Positions 15,345 through 24,012 of a stretch of 64,000 bases of DNA are shown here, in pieces (positions within the stretch are counted from its first letter, which is position 1; every line of letters starts with the position of its first letter). The stretch is from Sphaerobacter thermophilus DSM 20745 (GTDB lineage: Bacteria > Chloroflexota > Chloroflexia > Thermomicrobiales > Thermomicrobiaceae). The position numbers and the translations under genes were made by a program. The stretch spans positions 1,860,001-1,924,000 of the forward strand of contig NC_013523.1 in NCBI RefSeq assembly GCF_000024985.1, in the 5' to 3' direction. The notes below the pieces were generated by a model that had not been told where the DNA came from, searched no databases, and worked only from the letters and a program-made list of their open reading frames with translations.

Positions 15345-17747
15345 TCATCCCTTGAGGAACGCCACGGTGACGCCGTCACCACCGGCATTCGGCTCGGCTG
15401 TCTCGAAGCGCTCCACCAGCGGATGACGCTGCAGCATCTCGTGCACCGCGGCGCGGAGGGCACCCGTTCCCTTGCCGTGGACGATCCGGACCCACGGTAG
15501 TGAGGCCCGCGCCGCCGCGTCGAGGTAGGTTTCCAGTTCCTCTTGAGCCTCGGCGACACGACGCCCGAGGAGGTTGATCTCCTGGTCCACCGACGGGGCG
15601 GCCGGCACGGTGACCCGCGTCGCCTGACGCGGGGCCGGGGCGGACCGAACACGCCGCAGCGCCGACACCGGCTGACGGACCTTGAAGGCGCCGACCTGCA
15701 CGTCGGCCTCCTCGCCGCCGTCAGCAAACCCGACGATCTCCCCCTCCATTCCGAGCGAGGGGATCTCAACCATGTCGCCGACCCGTAGCGGCTCGGCGGG
15801 TGCCGTGCGTGGCCGACGACGCCGGGCGGCCTGTCGCACGCGCTCCTGCGCGCGGCGCAGCTCCTCGCCCAGCTCTTCCACGTCCTGCGACGCGGGCCTC
15901 TCGGCCGGGGTGATCGGGGTAGCCGGCGCCTCGGCACGAGCACGCAGCCGCCGCAGCAGGTCGCGCGCCTCTCGCAGCTCTTCCGCCAGCTCCGCCAGCG
16001 CGTCCTCCCGCGCGGCAGCACGGGCCTGCTCGGCTTCCCGCAGCGCCTCCTCAGCCTGCCGCCGGGCTCGCTCCGCCGCCCGCTGTTGGTCGCGCGCGGC
16101 CGCCAGCGCTTTCTCCGCCTCGGCGCGACGGCGCCGGATCTCGGTCAAGAGTTCGTCCGCCCGCTCGGTGCCGGGGGAAAGGTACGACCGCGCCGCCTCG
16201 ATTACCTCGCGCGGCATCCCCAGCCGCTCGGCGATCGCCAGCGCGTTCGACTGCCCGGCAACCCCCAGGAGCAGCCGGTAGGTCGGCGAGAGGTTTCGCA
16301 GGTCGAACTCGACACTGGCGTTCTCCGTCCCCTCGGTCACGTACGCGAACGCCTTCAGTTCCGAGTAGTGGGTGGTGACCATTGCGATCACGCCGCGCTC
16401 GAGCAACGCGGAGATGATGGCGCGGGCCAGCGCCGAGCCCTCCTGCGGGTCGGTCCCGGCTCCAATCTCGTCGAGCAGCACCAGGCTGTCGGCATCCGCC
16501 GACCGGAGCATGGCGATGATCTTGGTGACGTGCGCGGAGAAGGTCGACAGGCTCTGCTCGATACTCTGCTCATCCCCGATGTCGGCATAGACGGCAGAAA
16601 AGACGCTCAGCGCCGAGCCATCCGCCGCGGGGATAAACAGGCCGGTCTGCGCCATCAGGGTCAGCAGCCCGACCGTCTTGAGCGCGACCGTCTTCCCGCC
16701 GGTGTTCGGCCCGGTCACGACCAGGATGCGGTACGTCTCTCCGATCCGCACGTCGATCGGGACCACCGTATCCGGGTCAAGCAGCGGGTGGCGCGCCTGC
16801 CGGAGGTCGATCCGGTGCCGCGGGTGTCCACCGGGTGCGCCCGGCCCGCTCGCCTCTACCAGAATCGGCTCGACGGCGCGCATGGAGAACGCCAGCCGCG
16901 CCTTCGCCAGCGCCAGGTCTATCGCAGCCACGGCCTCAACCGTTTGATCCAGGTCGTCGGCAGCCGCCGCGATCTGGTCCGACCGTGCCCGGAGGATGGC
17001 CTCGATCTCGTGCTCCTCGGCCATCTGCAGCTCACGCCAGCGGTTGTTCAACTCGACCACGGCCATCGGCTCGACGAACAGCGTCTGCCCGCTGGCCGAA
17101 GTGGCGTGGACCACCCCCGGTATCTGCGCTCGCCGGTCCGCGCGCACCGGGATAACGTATCGCCCCTCGCGCATCGTCACGATGGCGTCCTGGATCGCGC
17201 CGGCGTAGGCGGCGTCGGTCAGCATCCGGTTCAGGCGATCGAGCAGGCGACGGTGCGCGATTCGCACCTCGCGCCGGATCTCCGCCAGACGCTCGGACGC
17301 GGTGTCGAGGATCTCGCCGCGCGGCCCGACGGTCCTTCCCAGGTCGGCCTCCAGCCCCGCGAGGTCTGCGATGGCCTCCACGAATTCCGAGAGGTTCGGG
17401 TACAGCTCGTTCGCGTCTGGGATCTTGAAGAACGTGCGCCGCAGTTCACGCGCCGCCTGGATGGTGTCGAGCGCGTCGCGCAGGTCACCCGCCGACAAGA
17501 GCGACCCGCGGCGTGCCCGCTCCACGAGTGGTCGGATGTCGCGAACCCCGCCCACGGTAAAGGACGGGTAGGTGGTCAGGAGTGTCACCGCTTCCCGCGT
17601 GACGGCCAGCAGGTAGGCCACGCGCGACGCGTCGCCGGTCGGGCCGATCTCACGCGCCCGCTCAGCGGCGACGGAGTACTGGCAGCGTTGGGCGAGGAGT
17701 TCGAGTACGCGATCGAACTCGAGCTGCCTGGATGCTTCATAGCTCAC
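15345..17747 (-). CDS. mutS2: MutS2 (MutS-like ATPase with Smr domain)
   Basis: This 800-residue protein has the MutS2 order: core and lever domains, Walker A GPNTGGKT at 346-353, Walker B and signature segments (VLLDEIGAGTDPQEGSAL), a long charged coiled coil (about 520-620), a KOW-like segment and a C-terminal Smr domain with VRIVHGKGTGALR. MutS2 lacks the mismatch-recognition domain; it is associated with suppressing homologous recombination and rescuing collided ribosomes. The Smr LDLRG-type motif reads INLLG, so the usual acidic residue is missing. The start is GTG. CvpA is just upstream (17 bp), probably in one operon. Confidence 0.94.
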   Translation of the reverse strand: MSYEASRQLEFDRVLELLAQRCQYSVAAERAREIGPTGDASRVAYLLAVTREAVTLLTTYPSFTVGGVRDIRPLVERARRGSLLSAGDLRDALDTIQAARELRRTFFKIPDANELYPNLSEFVEAIADLAGLEADLGRTVGPRGEILDTASERLAEIRREVRIAHRRLLDRLNRMLTDAAYAGAIQDAIVTMREGRYVIPVRADRRAQIPGVVHATSASGQTLFVEPMAVVELNNRWRELQMAEEHEIEAILRARSDQIAAAADDLDQTVEAVAAIDLALAKARLAFSMRAVEPILVEASGPGAPGGHPRHRIDLRQARHPLLDPDTVVPIDVRIGETYRILVVTGPNTGGKTVALKTVGLLTLMAQTGLFIPAADGSALSVFSAVYADIGDEQSIEQSLSTFSAHVTKIIAMLRSADADSLVLLDEIGAGTDPQEGSALARAIISALLERGVIAMVTTHYSELKAFAYVTEGTENASVEFDLRNLSPTYRLLLGVAGQSNALAIAERLGMPREVIEAARSYLSPGTERADELLTEIRRRRAEAEKALAAARDQQRAAERARRQAEEALREAEQARAAAREDALAELAEELREARDLLRRLRARAEAPATPITPAERPASQDVEELGEELRRAQERVRQAARRRRPRTAPAEPLRVGDMVEIPSLGMEGEIVGFADGGEEADVQVGAFKVRQPVSALRRVRSAPAPRQATRVTVPAAPSVDQEINLLGRRVAEAQEELETYLDAAARASLPWVRIVHGKGTGALRAAVHEMLQRHPLVERFETAEPNAGGDGVTVAFLKG

Positions 17748-17764
17748 GAATGTGATCCTCTAAT

Positions 17765-18322
17765 TCAGTCAGGACGCAGAATCGGCGCGTCGGCGACGGG
17801 CGTCCACGACACCACAGCCGTGTACAGGTGCGGCGTCAGGCGCCGCGTATTCCCAGCGATCACCGACCCGTTCAAGTGTCGGGTTATCGCGGCGCGCCGG
17901 TCTCCCTCGGGCAGGTTCTGCACGCTCCAGTCCGCGAGCCGGACGGCGGTGGTCACGACCGTGGCACTGATCACCACCGACACCAGCACCACCACGAGCA
18001 TCCCGAGCCGCCCCCCACGGTCGTTGCTGGCGAGGCGGCTGCGCAGGCGGCTCACCCGGAACGACCAGAGCAGCACGTAGAGCAGCGCACCCCCGACGAC
18101 TACCAGCAGCAGGATGAAGGCCGTCACGGCGCCGATCCACGGCGACATCGGCCAGAAGAGATCCGTCAGGGTACGCCCGAGCGGCTGATAGAACACCGCC
18201 GCGGCCACGAGCCCGCCGTACAGCGAGATCAAGCCGATCACTGCCCGTGCGGGCCCCGCGAAAAATCCTAGCGAAAACACACCCAGGAAGACGAAGGTCA
18301 TGACGATATCGACGACGTTCAT
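17765..18322 (-). CDS. CvpA-family membrane protein
   Basis: This 185-residue protein has four predicted membrane helices and the CvpA pattern (MNVVDIVMTFVFLGVFSLGFFAG, then GLISLYGGLVAAAVFYQPLG). CvpA of E. coli affects colicin V production and envelope tolerance; the molecular role is unclear. A cvpA-mutS2 pairing is common in Firmicutes and related phyla, which supports both assignments. The two genes are 17 bp apart and cotranscribed. The start is ATG with a purine-rich site overlapping it. Confidence 0.88.
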   Translation of the reverse strand: MNVVDIVMTFVFLGVFSLGFFAGPARAVIGLISLYGGLVAAAVFYQPLGRTLTDLFWPMSPWIGAVTAFILLLVVVGGALLYVLLWSFRVSRLRSRLASNDRGGRLGMLVVVLVSVVISATVVTTAVRLADWSVQNLPEGDRRAAITRHLNGSVIAGNTRRLTPHLYTAVVSWTPVADAPILRPD

Positions 18323-18409
18323 CCTCGTCCCCTATCACTCCTCCGACGCAGCCGGCACCCACTTACGCCGCGGCTCACCGCCTGCCGCATCCCTCCGGGC
18401 CTCGTCTAG

Positions 18410-18439
18410 TTGACAAGAACAGATGTTCGCTCCTATAAT
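18410..18439 (+). promoter_or_regulatory. lexA promoter
   Basis: A perfect TTGACA (18410-18415) and perfect TATAAT (18434-18439) are separated by 18 nt. The LexA operator sits in the spacer, so repressor binding would block RNA polymerase directly. Confidence 0.85.
18417..18428. promoter_or_regulatory. LexA operator (SOS box)
   Basis: GAACAGATGTTC matches the GAAC-N4-GTTC box of Bacillus, Actinobacteria and some Chloroflexota, with a G following the right half. Its position inside the lexA promoter indicates autoregulation. Confidence 0.85.
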
Positions 18440-18489
18440 GACACTAAGGTCGTGTCGTTCGCGCGTTCGGCCCGGAGATGAGGTGGAGG

Positions 18490-19131
18490 ATGGGTAAGCC
18501 GCTCTCTCGACGACAGCAGATGATGCTCGAGTATATCGAGCGGTTCCTGGAGGAGAACACCTATCCTCCAACCATTCGCGAGATTCAGCGGGATCTTAAT
18601 ATTTCGTCCACCAGTGTTGTGGACTACAACCTCAACATCCTGGAGCAGCGGAATCTGATCCGCCGCAACCGCAACATCTCGCGCGGGATCGAACTGGTCA
18701 ACCGTCCCGTACCGGTGCGCAATATCGTTCAGGTCCCGGTGATCGGGCAGATCGCCGCCGGTGAGCCGATTCCAGTCCTCGATGACATCGTGATCGACGA
18801 GACGACTGAGACCATCAACATCAGCAGCGATCTGATCGGCTCGCGCACCGATGGGCTCTTTGCGCTGCGGGTCAAGGGGATGTCGATGATCGACGCGCTC
18901 ATCAACGACGGAGACATCGTCATCCTCCGCCATCAGCAGACCTGCGAGAACGGGGAGACGGTGGCGGTGTGGCTCCGAGCCGAGAAGGAGACGACCCTCA
19001 AGCGCTTCTATCACGAAGGCTCCCGCATTCGGTTGCAGCCCGCGAATGCCACGATGTCTCCAATCTATACTACGCCCGATAACGTCGAAATCCAGGGGAA
19101 ATTGGTAACGGTCGTCCGCCCCTACTCGTAA
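18490..19131 (+). CDS. lexA: LexA SOS repressor / autoprotease
   Basis: The N-terminal winged helix (MGKPLSRRQQMMLEYIERFL, then TIREIQRDLNISS) binds the SOS box. The C-terminal S24 peptidase domain has cleavage site Ala90-Gly91 (QIAAGEP), nucleophile Ser132 (GMSMIDALINDGD) and Lys171 (TTLKRF). RecA filaments on single-stranded DNA trigger self-cleavage and SOS induction. ATG 18490 fits the family N-terminus; an in-frame ATG at 18478 is possible and would add four residues. The length of 213 is normal. The operator at 18417 makes it self-repressed. Confidence 0.95.
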   Translation: MGKPLSRRQQMMLEYIERFLEENTYPPTIREIQRDLNISSTSVVDYNLNILEQRNLIRRNRNISRGIELVNRPVPVRNIVQVPVIGQIAAGEPIPVLDDIVIDETTETINISSDLIGSRTDGLFALRVKGMSMIDALINDGDIVILRHQQTCENGETVAVWLRAEKETTLKRFYHEGSRIRLQPANATMSPIYTTPDNVEIQGKLVTVVRPYS

Positions 19132-19950
19132 CCGCCGAACCGAGCGATTTCCCACGCCCACAACCCGGGGCGGCGCGATGCTCCCCCACGCATTGCGCTG
19201 CCGAGGCAGGCAGCACCGCTTCGTTCGACTCCCCTGACGGGTAATCCATTTCGAGTGCGGCGGCCCGAGCCGCCGCCTTGATACGGCGCGGGATGGTTAC
19301 GCGGGTATGCGAACGGATCGCGCCTGTGATCAACGCCCTCCTCCGTACCGGGGGACAGGTAGTGCGAGGGTCCATGCGCCGTGGCGCGTGGCCGCGGATG
19401 GGTTGTGCAAAGGATCCCTCGGTGCTCGGTACCCCGGGGGTGGGTGGTGAGAGTCCCGCGATGTGGCGCGTGCGCGGGGGTAAACCCCCGGGCTGACAAG
19501 ACGAAGCCCGCTGAAGCGGGCTGAAGGGCAATCGGCGTCGATGGTGCACCTCAGGTCCCGACCGCGTGGTTGGTGCCTGGGGTAAGTCCCCGGGCACGGG
19601 CCAGCTGGTGAACACCGTATCACCGGGCCGTGAGCCATGCCCCATCCTCAGCCGGCTTTAGCCGGCTTCCCTTGTTAGCCCGGGGGTTCACCCCCGGACA
19701 CATGCCGGTGCAGCAGACCGAACGCAGGAGTTGGATTCGATCACCCCAGGGCACGTGCCGACCTGCGCCACGCCGCTAGTTCGGCGAGTGCCATGAGCCC
19801 CGTGCCCCACACCACCGCCGTGCCCCATCGTATTCGTCATACTTCATAGACTCCATACCGCCGGGGACGGGCGGCTGTACTCCGGTTGTCGTGCCCCTGG
19901 ACCCGCTGGTAGCATCCGGCTGGGAACGTTGTCGGAGCGTAGGCTGCGCC
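19132..19950. other. Long intergenic region rich in repeats
   Basis: About 820 bases follow lexA. They contain a GTGCGGCGGC..GCCGCCGC motif (19256-19295), sequence related to the 44-bp tandem unit (19380-19470), and a class I palindrome (19470-19701). No open frame here has convincing coding character or similarity. The final 250 bases presumably hold the glycosyltransferase promoter. Confidence 0.6.
19470..19701. repeat. Nested palindromic repeat, class I copy 2
   Basis: The left end reads GTGCGCGGGGGTAAACCCCC and the right end GGGGGTTCACCCCCGGACAC. Inner AAGCCCGCTGAAGCGGGCT and AGCCGGCTTTAGCCGGCTT hairpins lie between. The architecture matches 1528-1703, with a longer centre. Confidence 0.65.
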
Positions 19951-21168
19951 GTGAGCATGACCCCCGAGCCAAACCGTGTCCTGATGCTGGGCACCTTCGG
20001 CTTCCGGCCGAAGGCGACGCTGCGTGCCCGCGCGCTTGGCATCGCTCAGGTACTGGTCGCCCGCGGCTGGTGGGCCGCGATCGGCACCACGCCCTGGGAT
20101 TATCCCGACGACGCCGGCAAGCAATGGGAGGAGGACGGCGTCGAACTCCGCACGACCCGCACGACCCATCCGCTCCTCTGGCCGCTGGCTGTCCGCGAGA
20201 TGCTCGGCTGGGCACGAGCCGACCGGCCGGGTCTGATCCACGTCTTCAAACCCAAGGGCTTCGGCGATCTGGCAGGGCGCCGGCTGCGGAGGTCACTGCC
20301 GGTGGTCATCGACATGGACGATTGGGAGGGGGACGGCGGCTGGAACGATACCGGCCTCTACGGCCCCGTCGAGCGCCGCCTGTTCGACTGGCAGGAGCGT
20401 ACCTGGCCGCGGCAGGCCGCCGCGCTGACTGTCGCCAGCCGTATCCTGGAGCGGCGCGCCCGCGACCTCGGGGCGCCGCCGGAGCGGGTCTTCTACGTTC
20501 CCAACGGCCTCACCGCCGCCCGCTTCGCACAGCTCGCACCCGACGAGGATGCAGTCGCCCGTGCCCGTGCCAGCCTGCCCGGCGACGGGCCACGCATCCT
20601 CCTCTACACGCGCTTCGTCGAGTTCAACCCGGTTGCGCTCGTGACGGTGCTTGCGCGGGTACGTGAGGTACACCCGACCGCCACACTCGTGATCGCAGGT
20701 GCGTCAGCAGACGGCCGTCCGGAGGAAATCCTCGATCAGGCCGCCAAGGAGGCCGGCATCGGTTCCGCCATCACGCGCCTTGGCTGGGTACAAGCCACCG
20801 ACATCGGCGCTATCGCCGCTGCGTGCGACGTCGCGGTCCATCCCTTTGACGACACGCCGCTGAATCGAGCCAAGAGTTCCGTCAAGTTACTGGAGCTGAT
20901 GGCAACCGGCACAGCGGTCGTGACCACGCATGTCGGCGAGAACGCCCAGGTCATCCGGGACGGCGCGACCGGCGCGCTGGTGCCACCCGGCGACCCCGGA
21001 GCCCTGGCCGCGGCCGTCAGCGTGCTGCTGTCCCATCCCGAGCGGCGTCGCCAGATCGGCCAAGCCGCCCGCGCGTTCATCGGTGCCGAACTCCTCTGGG
21101 ATCGCCTGGTCGAACGCGTCCTGGAAGCCTACGCCGTCGCGCTCGACGCGGGGAGCACCCGGACATGA
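19951..21168 (+). CDS. Glycosyltransferase family 4
   Basis: This GT-B enzyme has an N-terminal acceptor half (LMLGTFGFRPKATLRARALG) and a C-terminal nucleotide-sugar half: LLYTRFVEFNPVALVTVLA, VIAGASADGRPEE, and the end motif SSVKLLELMATGTAVVTTHVGE with the usual glutamates. The C-terminal half closely follows the GT4 pattern. GTG 19951 (ATG 19957 is two codons on) is preferred over an upstream in-frame ATG at 19891, because the upstream extension has no family character. About 405 residues. It overlaps the VanZ gene by four bases, so the two are coupled. Donor and acceptor sugars are unknown. Confidence 0.85.
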   Translation: MSMTPEPNRVLMLGTFGFRPKATLRARALGIAQVLVARGWWAAIGTTPWDYPDDAGKQWEEDGVELRTTRTTHPLLWPLAVREMLGWARADRPGLIHVFKPKGFGDLAGRRLRRSLPVVIDMDDWEGDGGWNDTGLYGPVERRLFDWQERTWPRQAAALTVASRILERRARDLGAPPERVFYVPNGLTAARFAQLAPDEDAVARARASLPGDGPRILLYTRFVEFNPVALVTVLARVREVHPTATLVIAGASADGRPEEILDQAAKEAGIGSAITRLGWVQATDIGAIAAACDVAVHPFDDTPLNRAKSSVKLLELMATGTAVVTTHVGENAQVIRDGATGALVPPGDPGALAAAVSVLLSHPERRRQIGQAARAFIGAELLWDRLVERVLEAYAVALDAGSTRT

Positions 21169-21602
21169 ACCGGCGCAGGCGTGTGCGGGTCGCGCGTCGG
21201 TGGGTCGCCGTCGCGCTCTGGGCGACGGTCATCTACATGCTCTCCGACCAATCGCGGATCCCGACCGCTCCGGGGCTCTCGACGCAGTTGACGGCCATCG
21301 CGGGGCACCTTATCGCCTACGGCATCCTCGGTTTTCTGCTCGCCGCGGCTCTGCAGGAGTCCGGCGCCGGCCCACGCCGCGCGGCTCGCCTGGCGCTCGT
21401 CCTGGCGGTGCTCTACGGGATCAGCGACGAGTGGCATCAGTCGTTCGTCCCTGGCCGCGACCCGTCGCTCGGCGACCTGCTTGCCGACGCTATCGGCGCC
21501 GCGCTCGGCGTCACGCTACATGCCGTCAGGATCACCACGGCACTGGTGCGCAGGCAACGCGCTGCGCGTCCCGATGGGTCACCGCCGCGCACGTCGTCCT
21601 GA
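21165..21602 (+). CDS. VanZ-family membrane protein
   Basis: The 145-residue protein has four short membrane helices and the VanZ signature: MLSDQSRIP near the N-terminus, then GISDEWHQSFVPGRDPSLGD and LLADAIGAALG. VanZ proteins confer low-level teicoplanin resistance in enterococci, but the family is broad and its activity unknown. It overlaps the preceding glycosyltransferase stop as ATGA, suggesting a joint envelope function. Confidence 0.88.
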   Translation: MNRRRRVRVARRWVAVALWATVIYMLSDQSRIPTAPGLSTQLTAIAGHLIAYGILGFLLAAALQESGAGPRRAARLALVLAVLYGISDEWHQSFVPGRDPSLGDLLADAIGAALGVTLHAVRITTALVRRQRAARPDGSPPRTSS

Positions 21603-21719
21603 GCCGATCAGAGGCACGCACCGCCACGCGGCCGACTGACCAGGCACGAGCCGGCCCGGCGGTGACTTTGGGGACGTTCGCGGGTACGGGTGGATCGTCA
21701 CTCCAATTCCGCGTAGTAC

Positions 21720-21731
21720 GAACGCGGGTTC
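21720..21731. promoter_or_regulatory. Possible second LexA box
   Basis: CGAACGCGGGTTCG (with both flanks) matches the extended GAAC-N4-GTTC box, about 180 bp upstream of the DUF4013 gene and 29 bp before a TATCAT -10-like element. One such match per window could arise by chance, so this is only a candidate. Confidence 0.35.
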
Positions 21732-21901
21732 GACGATTCCGTGCCTGCACGCTAGCTGGTATCATGCTACTCATAGATCAGGACCGCTGGATCTTGCCAG
21801 CACGCCAATCTCCCCTGAGGATCGGGGCCGAGAGGGGTGGCACAGGTAGGTTCCGGGGGCCGGCGGCATGACCGGCGTACGTAACGTGGGGAGGTCAGCG
21901 A

Positions 21902-22543
21902 GTGGACATCGGACGCGCGTTCACGTTCACGTTCCAGGACTCTCAGTGGATCAAGAAGGTCGCTATCGGGGGTCTCCTCGTCTTAATCCCCATCATCGGC
22001 TGGCTCTTCGTCAGCGGTTACTGGCTCCGGCTGGTCCGGCAGGTGGTGGAGAACGAGGACGTGCCGTTGCCCGAGTGGAATGACTTCGGCGGGGATCTTG
22101 TGCGCGGGCTCAAGTTTATCGTCGTCGCGTTCGTCTGGAGCATCCCGGCCGCTATCGTTTCACTGATGGCCTCCTTCAGCGGGAACGGCAACGACTTGAG
22201 CTCGACGAACCTGGGCCTTCAGTGTCTCATTACCATCCTTTCGTTGGGCGCCGCGTTCGTTCAGCCGCTCTTCGCCACCCGGGTGGCCCTCACCGAGGAC
22301 ATCGGCGCCGGGTTGCAGTTCGGCGCCATCTTCAACGAGATTCGGCCGGTGGCCACTTCGCTGCTGATCGTTCTGCTGATGTCGATCGTAATCGCCCTGC
22401 TGGCCATGGTCGGGGTGGTCCTCTGCATCATCGGCGTGATCTTCACGGTGTTCTTCGCCTACGTCGTTCAGGCGCACCTGTACGGCCAGGTTCGCCGTCA
22501 GCTTCAGGGTGATCCGACCGCCGCTATTCGCCCGCTCGCCTAG
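21902..22543 (+). CDS. DUF4013-family membrane protein
   Basis: This 213-residue protein has an N-terminal amphipathic segment (GRAFTFTFQDSQWIKKV) followed by five or so hydrophobic helices (GGLLVLIPIIGWLFVSGYWLR, then a helix pair near 130-190). This is the DUF4013 pattern, whose function is unknown. The GTG start at 21902 has GGGAGGT eight bases upstream. It appears monocistronic; the region 21603-21901 upstream carries a possible LexA box but no gene. Confidence 0.75.
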   Translation: MDIGRAFTFTFQDSQWIKKVAIGGLLVLIPIIGWLFVSGYWLRLVRQVVENEDVPLPEWNDFGGDLVRGLKFIVVAFVWSIPAAIVSLMASFSGNGNDLSSTNLGLQCLITILSLGAAFVQPLFATRVALTEDIGAGLQFGAIFNEIRPVATSLLIVLLMSIVIALLAMVGVVLCIIGVIFTVFFAYVVQAHLYGQVRRQLQGDPTAAIRPLA

Positions 22544-22654
22544 CGCGCATAGCGGCATTCCTCGTGCACGACGTCCGGCGCCCGCGCGGTGCGAGCGCCG
22601 GACCTCACCTCACGCCCCGGTGCCACCCAGGTCGTGACGGGAGTAGACAAGAAG

Positions 22655-22675
22655 GTTGACACTGATCGACTCAAG
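22655..22675. promoter_or_regulatory. HAIR-like (HspR) operator overlapping the dnaJ -35
   Basis: GTTGACA, seven bases, then ACTCAAG fits the HspR consensus CTTGAGT-N7-ACTCAAG exactly in the right half and spacing, with 4 of 7 in the left half. It overlaps the TTGACA -35 element. Confidence 0.45.
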
Positions 22676-22685
22676 GTCGTATAAT
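22656..22685 (+). promoter_or_regulatory. Promoter of the dnaJ-like gene
   Basis: A perfect TTGACA (22656-22661) and perfect TATAAT (22680-22685) are 18 nt apart, and the predicted start is about 45 nt before the ATG. The strength of both hexamers suggests control by a repressor rather than an alternative sigma factor. Confidence 0.8.
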
Positions 22686-22737
22686 TGGGCGACCAACGGC
22701 GCTGACGTCATGACTCAGGGGTGGAGCTGAGGGTTCG

Positions 22738-23763
22738 ATGGAGTTCAAGGACTACTACAAGATCCTCGGGGTCCCTCGGGACGCCGATGAGAAGACCATC
22801 AAGAGCGCGTACCGCAAGTTGGCGCGGAAGTACCACCCCGACGTCAACAAGGGGGATGCCAGCGCCGAGGAGCGCTTCAAGGAGATCAACGAGGCCTATC
22901 AGGTCTTGAGCGACCCCGAGAAGCGCGCCAAGTACGACCGCTTCGGCGCAGACTGGGAGCGCTACCAGCAGGCGGAGACGGCCGGCACCGGGACGGGTTC
23001 CGGCTGGACCGACTTCTCCGACTGGTTCACCGGTGGCCGGTGGTCCGGCGGGACGCGCCAGTCGAGCGAGAGCCCGTTCTCCGACTTCTTCGAGACGCTG
23101 TTCGGCGACACTATCGGCCGGGCGCGCTCGCGGGTCCGCCAGCAGCCGCAGCGCGGTCAGGACTACGAGTATCCGATCACCATTTCGCTGCGTGACGCCT
23201 ACCACGGGACGACCCGCCGCTTCGAGGTGCAGATCCAGGAGCGCTGCCCCACCTGCGGCGGCACCGGCTTGAACGGCCAGGGCTTCTGCCCCACCTGTGG
23301 CGGCTCGGGCACGCTGAGTCGCACCAAGACGCTGGAGGTCAAGATCCCGGCCGGTGTGCGCGACGGCTCCCGCATCCGGGTGGCCGGCCAGGGCGGGCCT
23401 GGAGTCAACGGCGGTCCGAACGGCGACATCTACCTGCTCGTCTCGCTGGCGCCGCACCCGCGCTTCCAGGTCGATGGGCTGAACCTGCGTACTGAGGTTG
23501 AGGTACCGCTCTACACGGCCATTCTCGGCGGCGAGGTTATGGTGCCCACGCTTGACAACCCGGTGGTGCTCACCATCCCGCCCGAGACGCAGAACGGGCG
23601 CGTCTTCCGCCTGCGGGGCAAGGGCATGCCGGCCCTCAAGGGTGGCGGCAAGGGCGACCTGCTCGCCCGGGTCAAGGTCGTGCTCCCGACCGGGCTGAGC
23701 GACGAGGAGCGCGCTTTGTTCGAGCGCCTGCGCGACGCCCGCAAGGCCCGCGTCCACGCATAG
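22738..23763 (+). CDS. dnaJ: DnaJ-like (J-domain) co-chaperone with a half zinc finger
   Basis: The J domain (1-70) has the HPD triad at 33-35. A Gly/aromatic-rich linker follows. At about 170-190 only two CXXCXG motifs occur (CPTCGGTG and CPTCGGSG), where classical DnaJ has four. The C-terminal substrate-binding domains ([27 protein letters not shown]) complete the 341-residue protein. It should stimulate DnaK ATPase and deliver unfolded clients. Type is between DnaJ and CbpA, so the symbol is provisional. No dnaK or grpE is adjacent. A strong promoter and a candidate HspR site lie upstream. Confidence 0.88.
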   Translation: MEFKDYYKILGVPRDADEKTIKSAYRKLARKYHPDVNKGDASAEERFKEINEAYQVLSDPEKRAKYDRFGADWERYQQAETAGTGTGSGWTDFSDWFTGGRWSGGTRQSSESPFSDFFETLFGDTIGRARSRVRQQPQRGQDYEYPITISLRDAYHGTTRRFEVQIQERCPTCGGTGLNGQGFCPTCGGSGTLSRTKTLEVKIPAGVRDGSRIRVAGQGGPGVNGGPNGDIYLLVSLAPHPRFQVDGLNLRTEVEVPLYTAILGGEVMVPTLDNPVVLTIPPETQNGRVFRLRGKGMPALKGGGKGDLLARVKVVLPTGLSDEERALFERLRDARKARVHA

Positions 23764-23828
23764 CGGTAACAAGCCACGCCGTGAGCTCGGACAGCAGACG
23801 AAGCGCCGCCCAAGCCCTGCAAGTACCC

Positions 23829-23854
23829 CCCCTCTCCCTATGTTGGGAGAGGGG
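23829..23854. repeat. CCTCTCCC..GGGAGAGG hairpin repeat, copy 2
   Basis: CCCCTCTCCC (23829-23838) faces GGGAGAGGGG (23845-23854), followed by GGGTAAGGGCCC. It is in the gap between the dnaJ-like gene and purA. The same family occurs at 15282 and 36538. Confidence 0.7.
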
Positions 23855-23954
23855 ACGGGGGTAAGGGCCCGTCTCCCTGTCTGGGACTGGGCGAGCCTCC
23901 GGCCGACACCCACGCCAACCTGTTCTCAAACCCATCCCTGAGATATAGTTGGGC

Positions 23955-23985
23955 ACGGTCCGCGGGCAACTGGTTCGCGGACCGT
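23955..23985 (+). other. Hairpin in the purA leader
   Basis: A perfect 10-bp stem (ACGGTCCGCG with its complement) and an 11-nt loop lie about 30 nt before the purA start, downstream of a TATAGT -10-like element (23944). It is not recognisable as a known purine riboswitch. Confidence 0.5.
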
Positions 23986-24012
23986 TGTGCGTGCCCGGAC
24001 GGGAGGTCGGCG

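Noticed and set aside
16086-18080. 664-codon open frame opposite mutS2-cvpA
   Set aside because: High GC third positions leave antisense frames open; MutS2 motifs on the other strand are complete.
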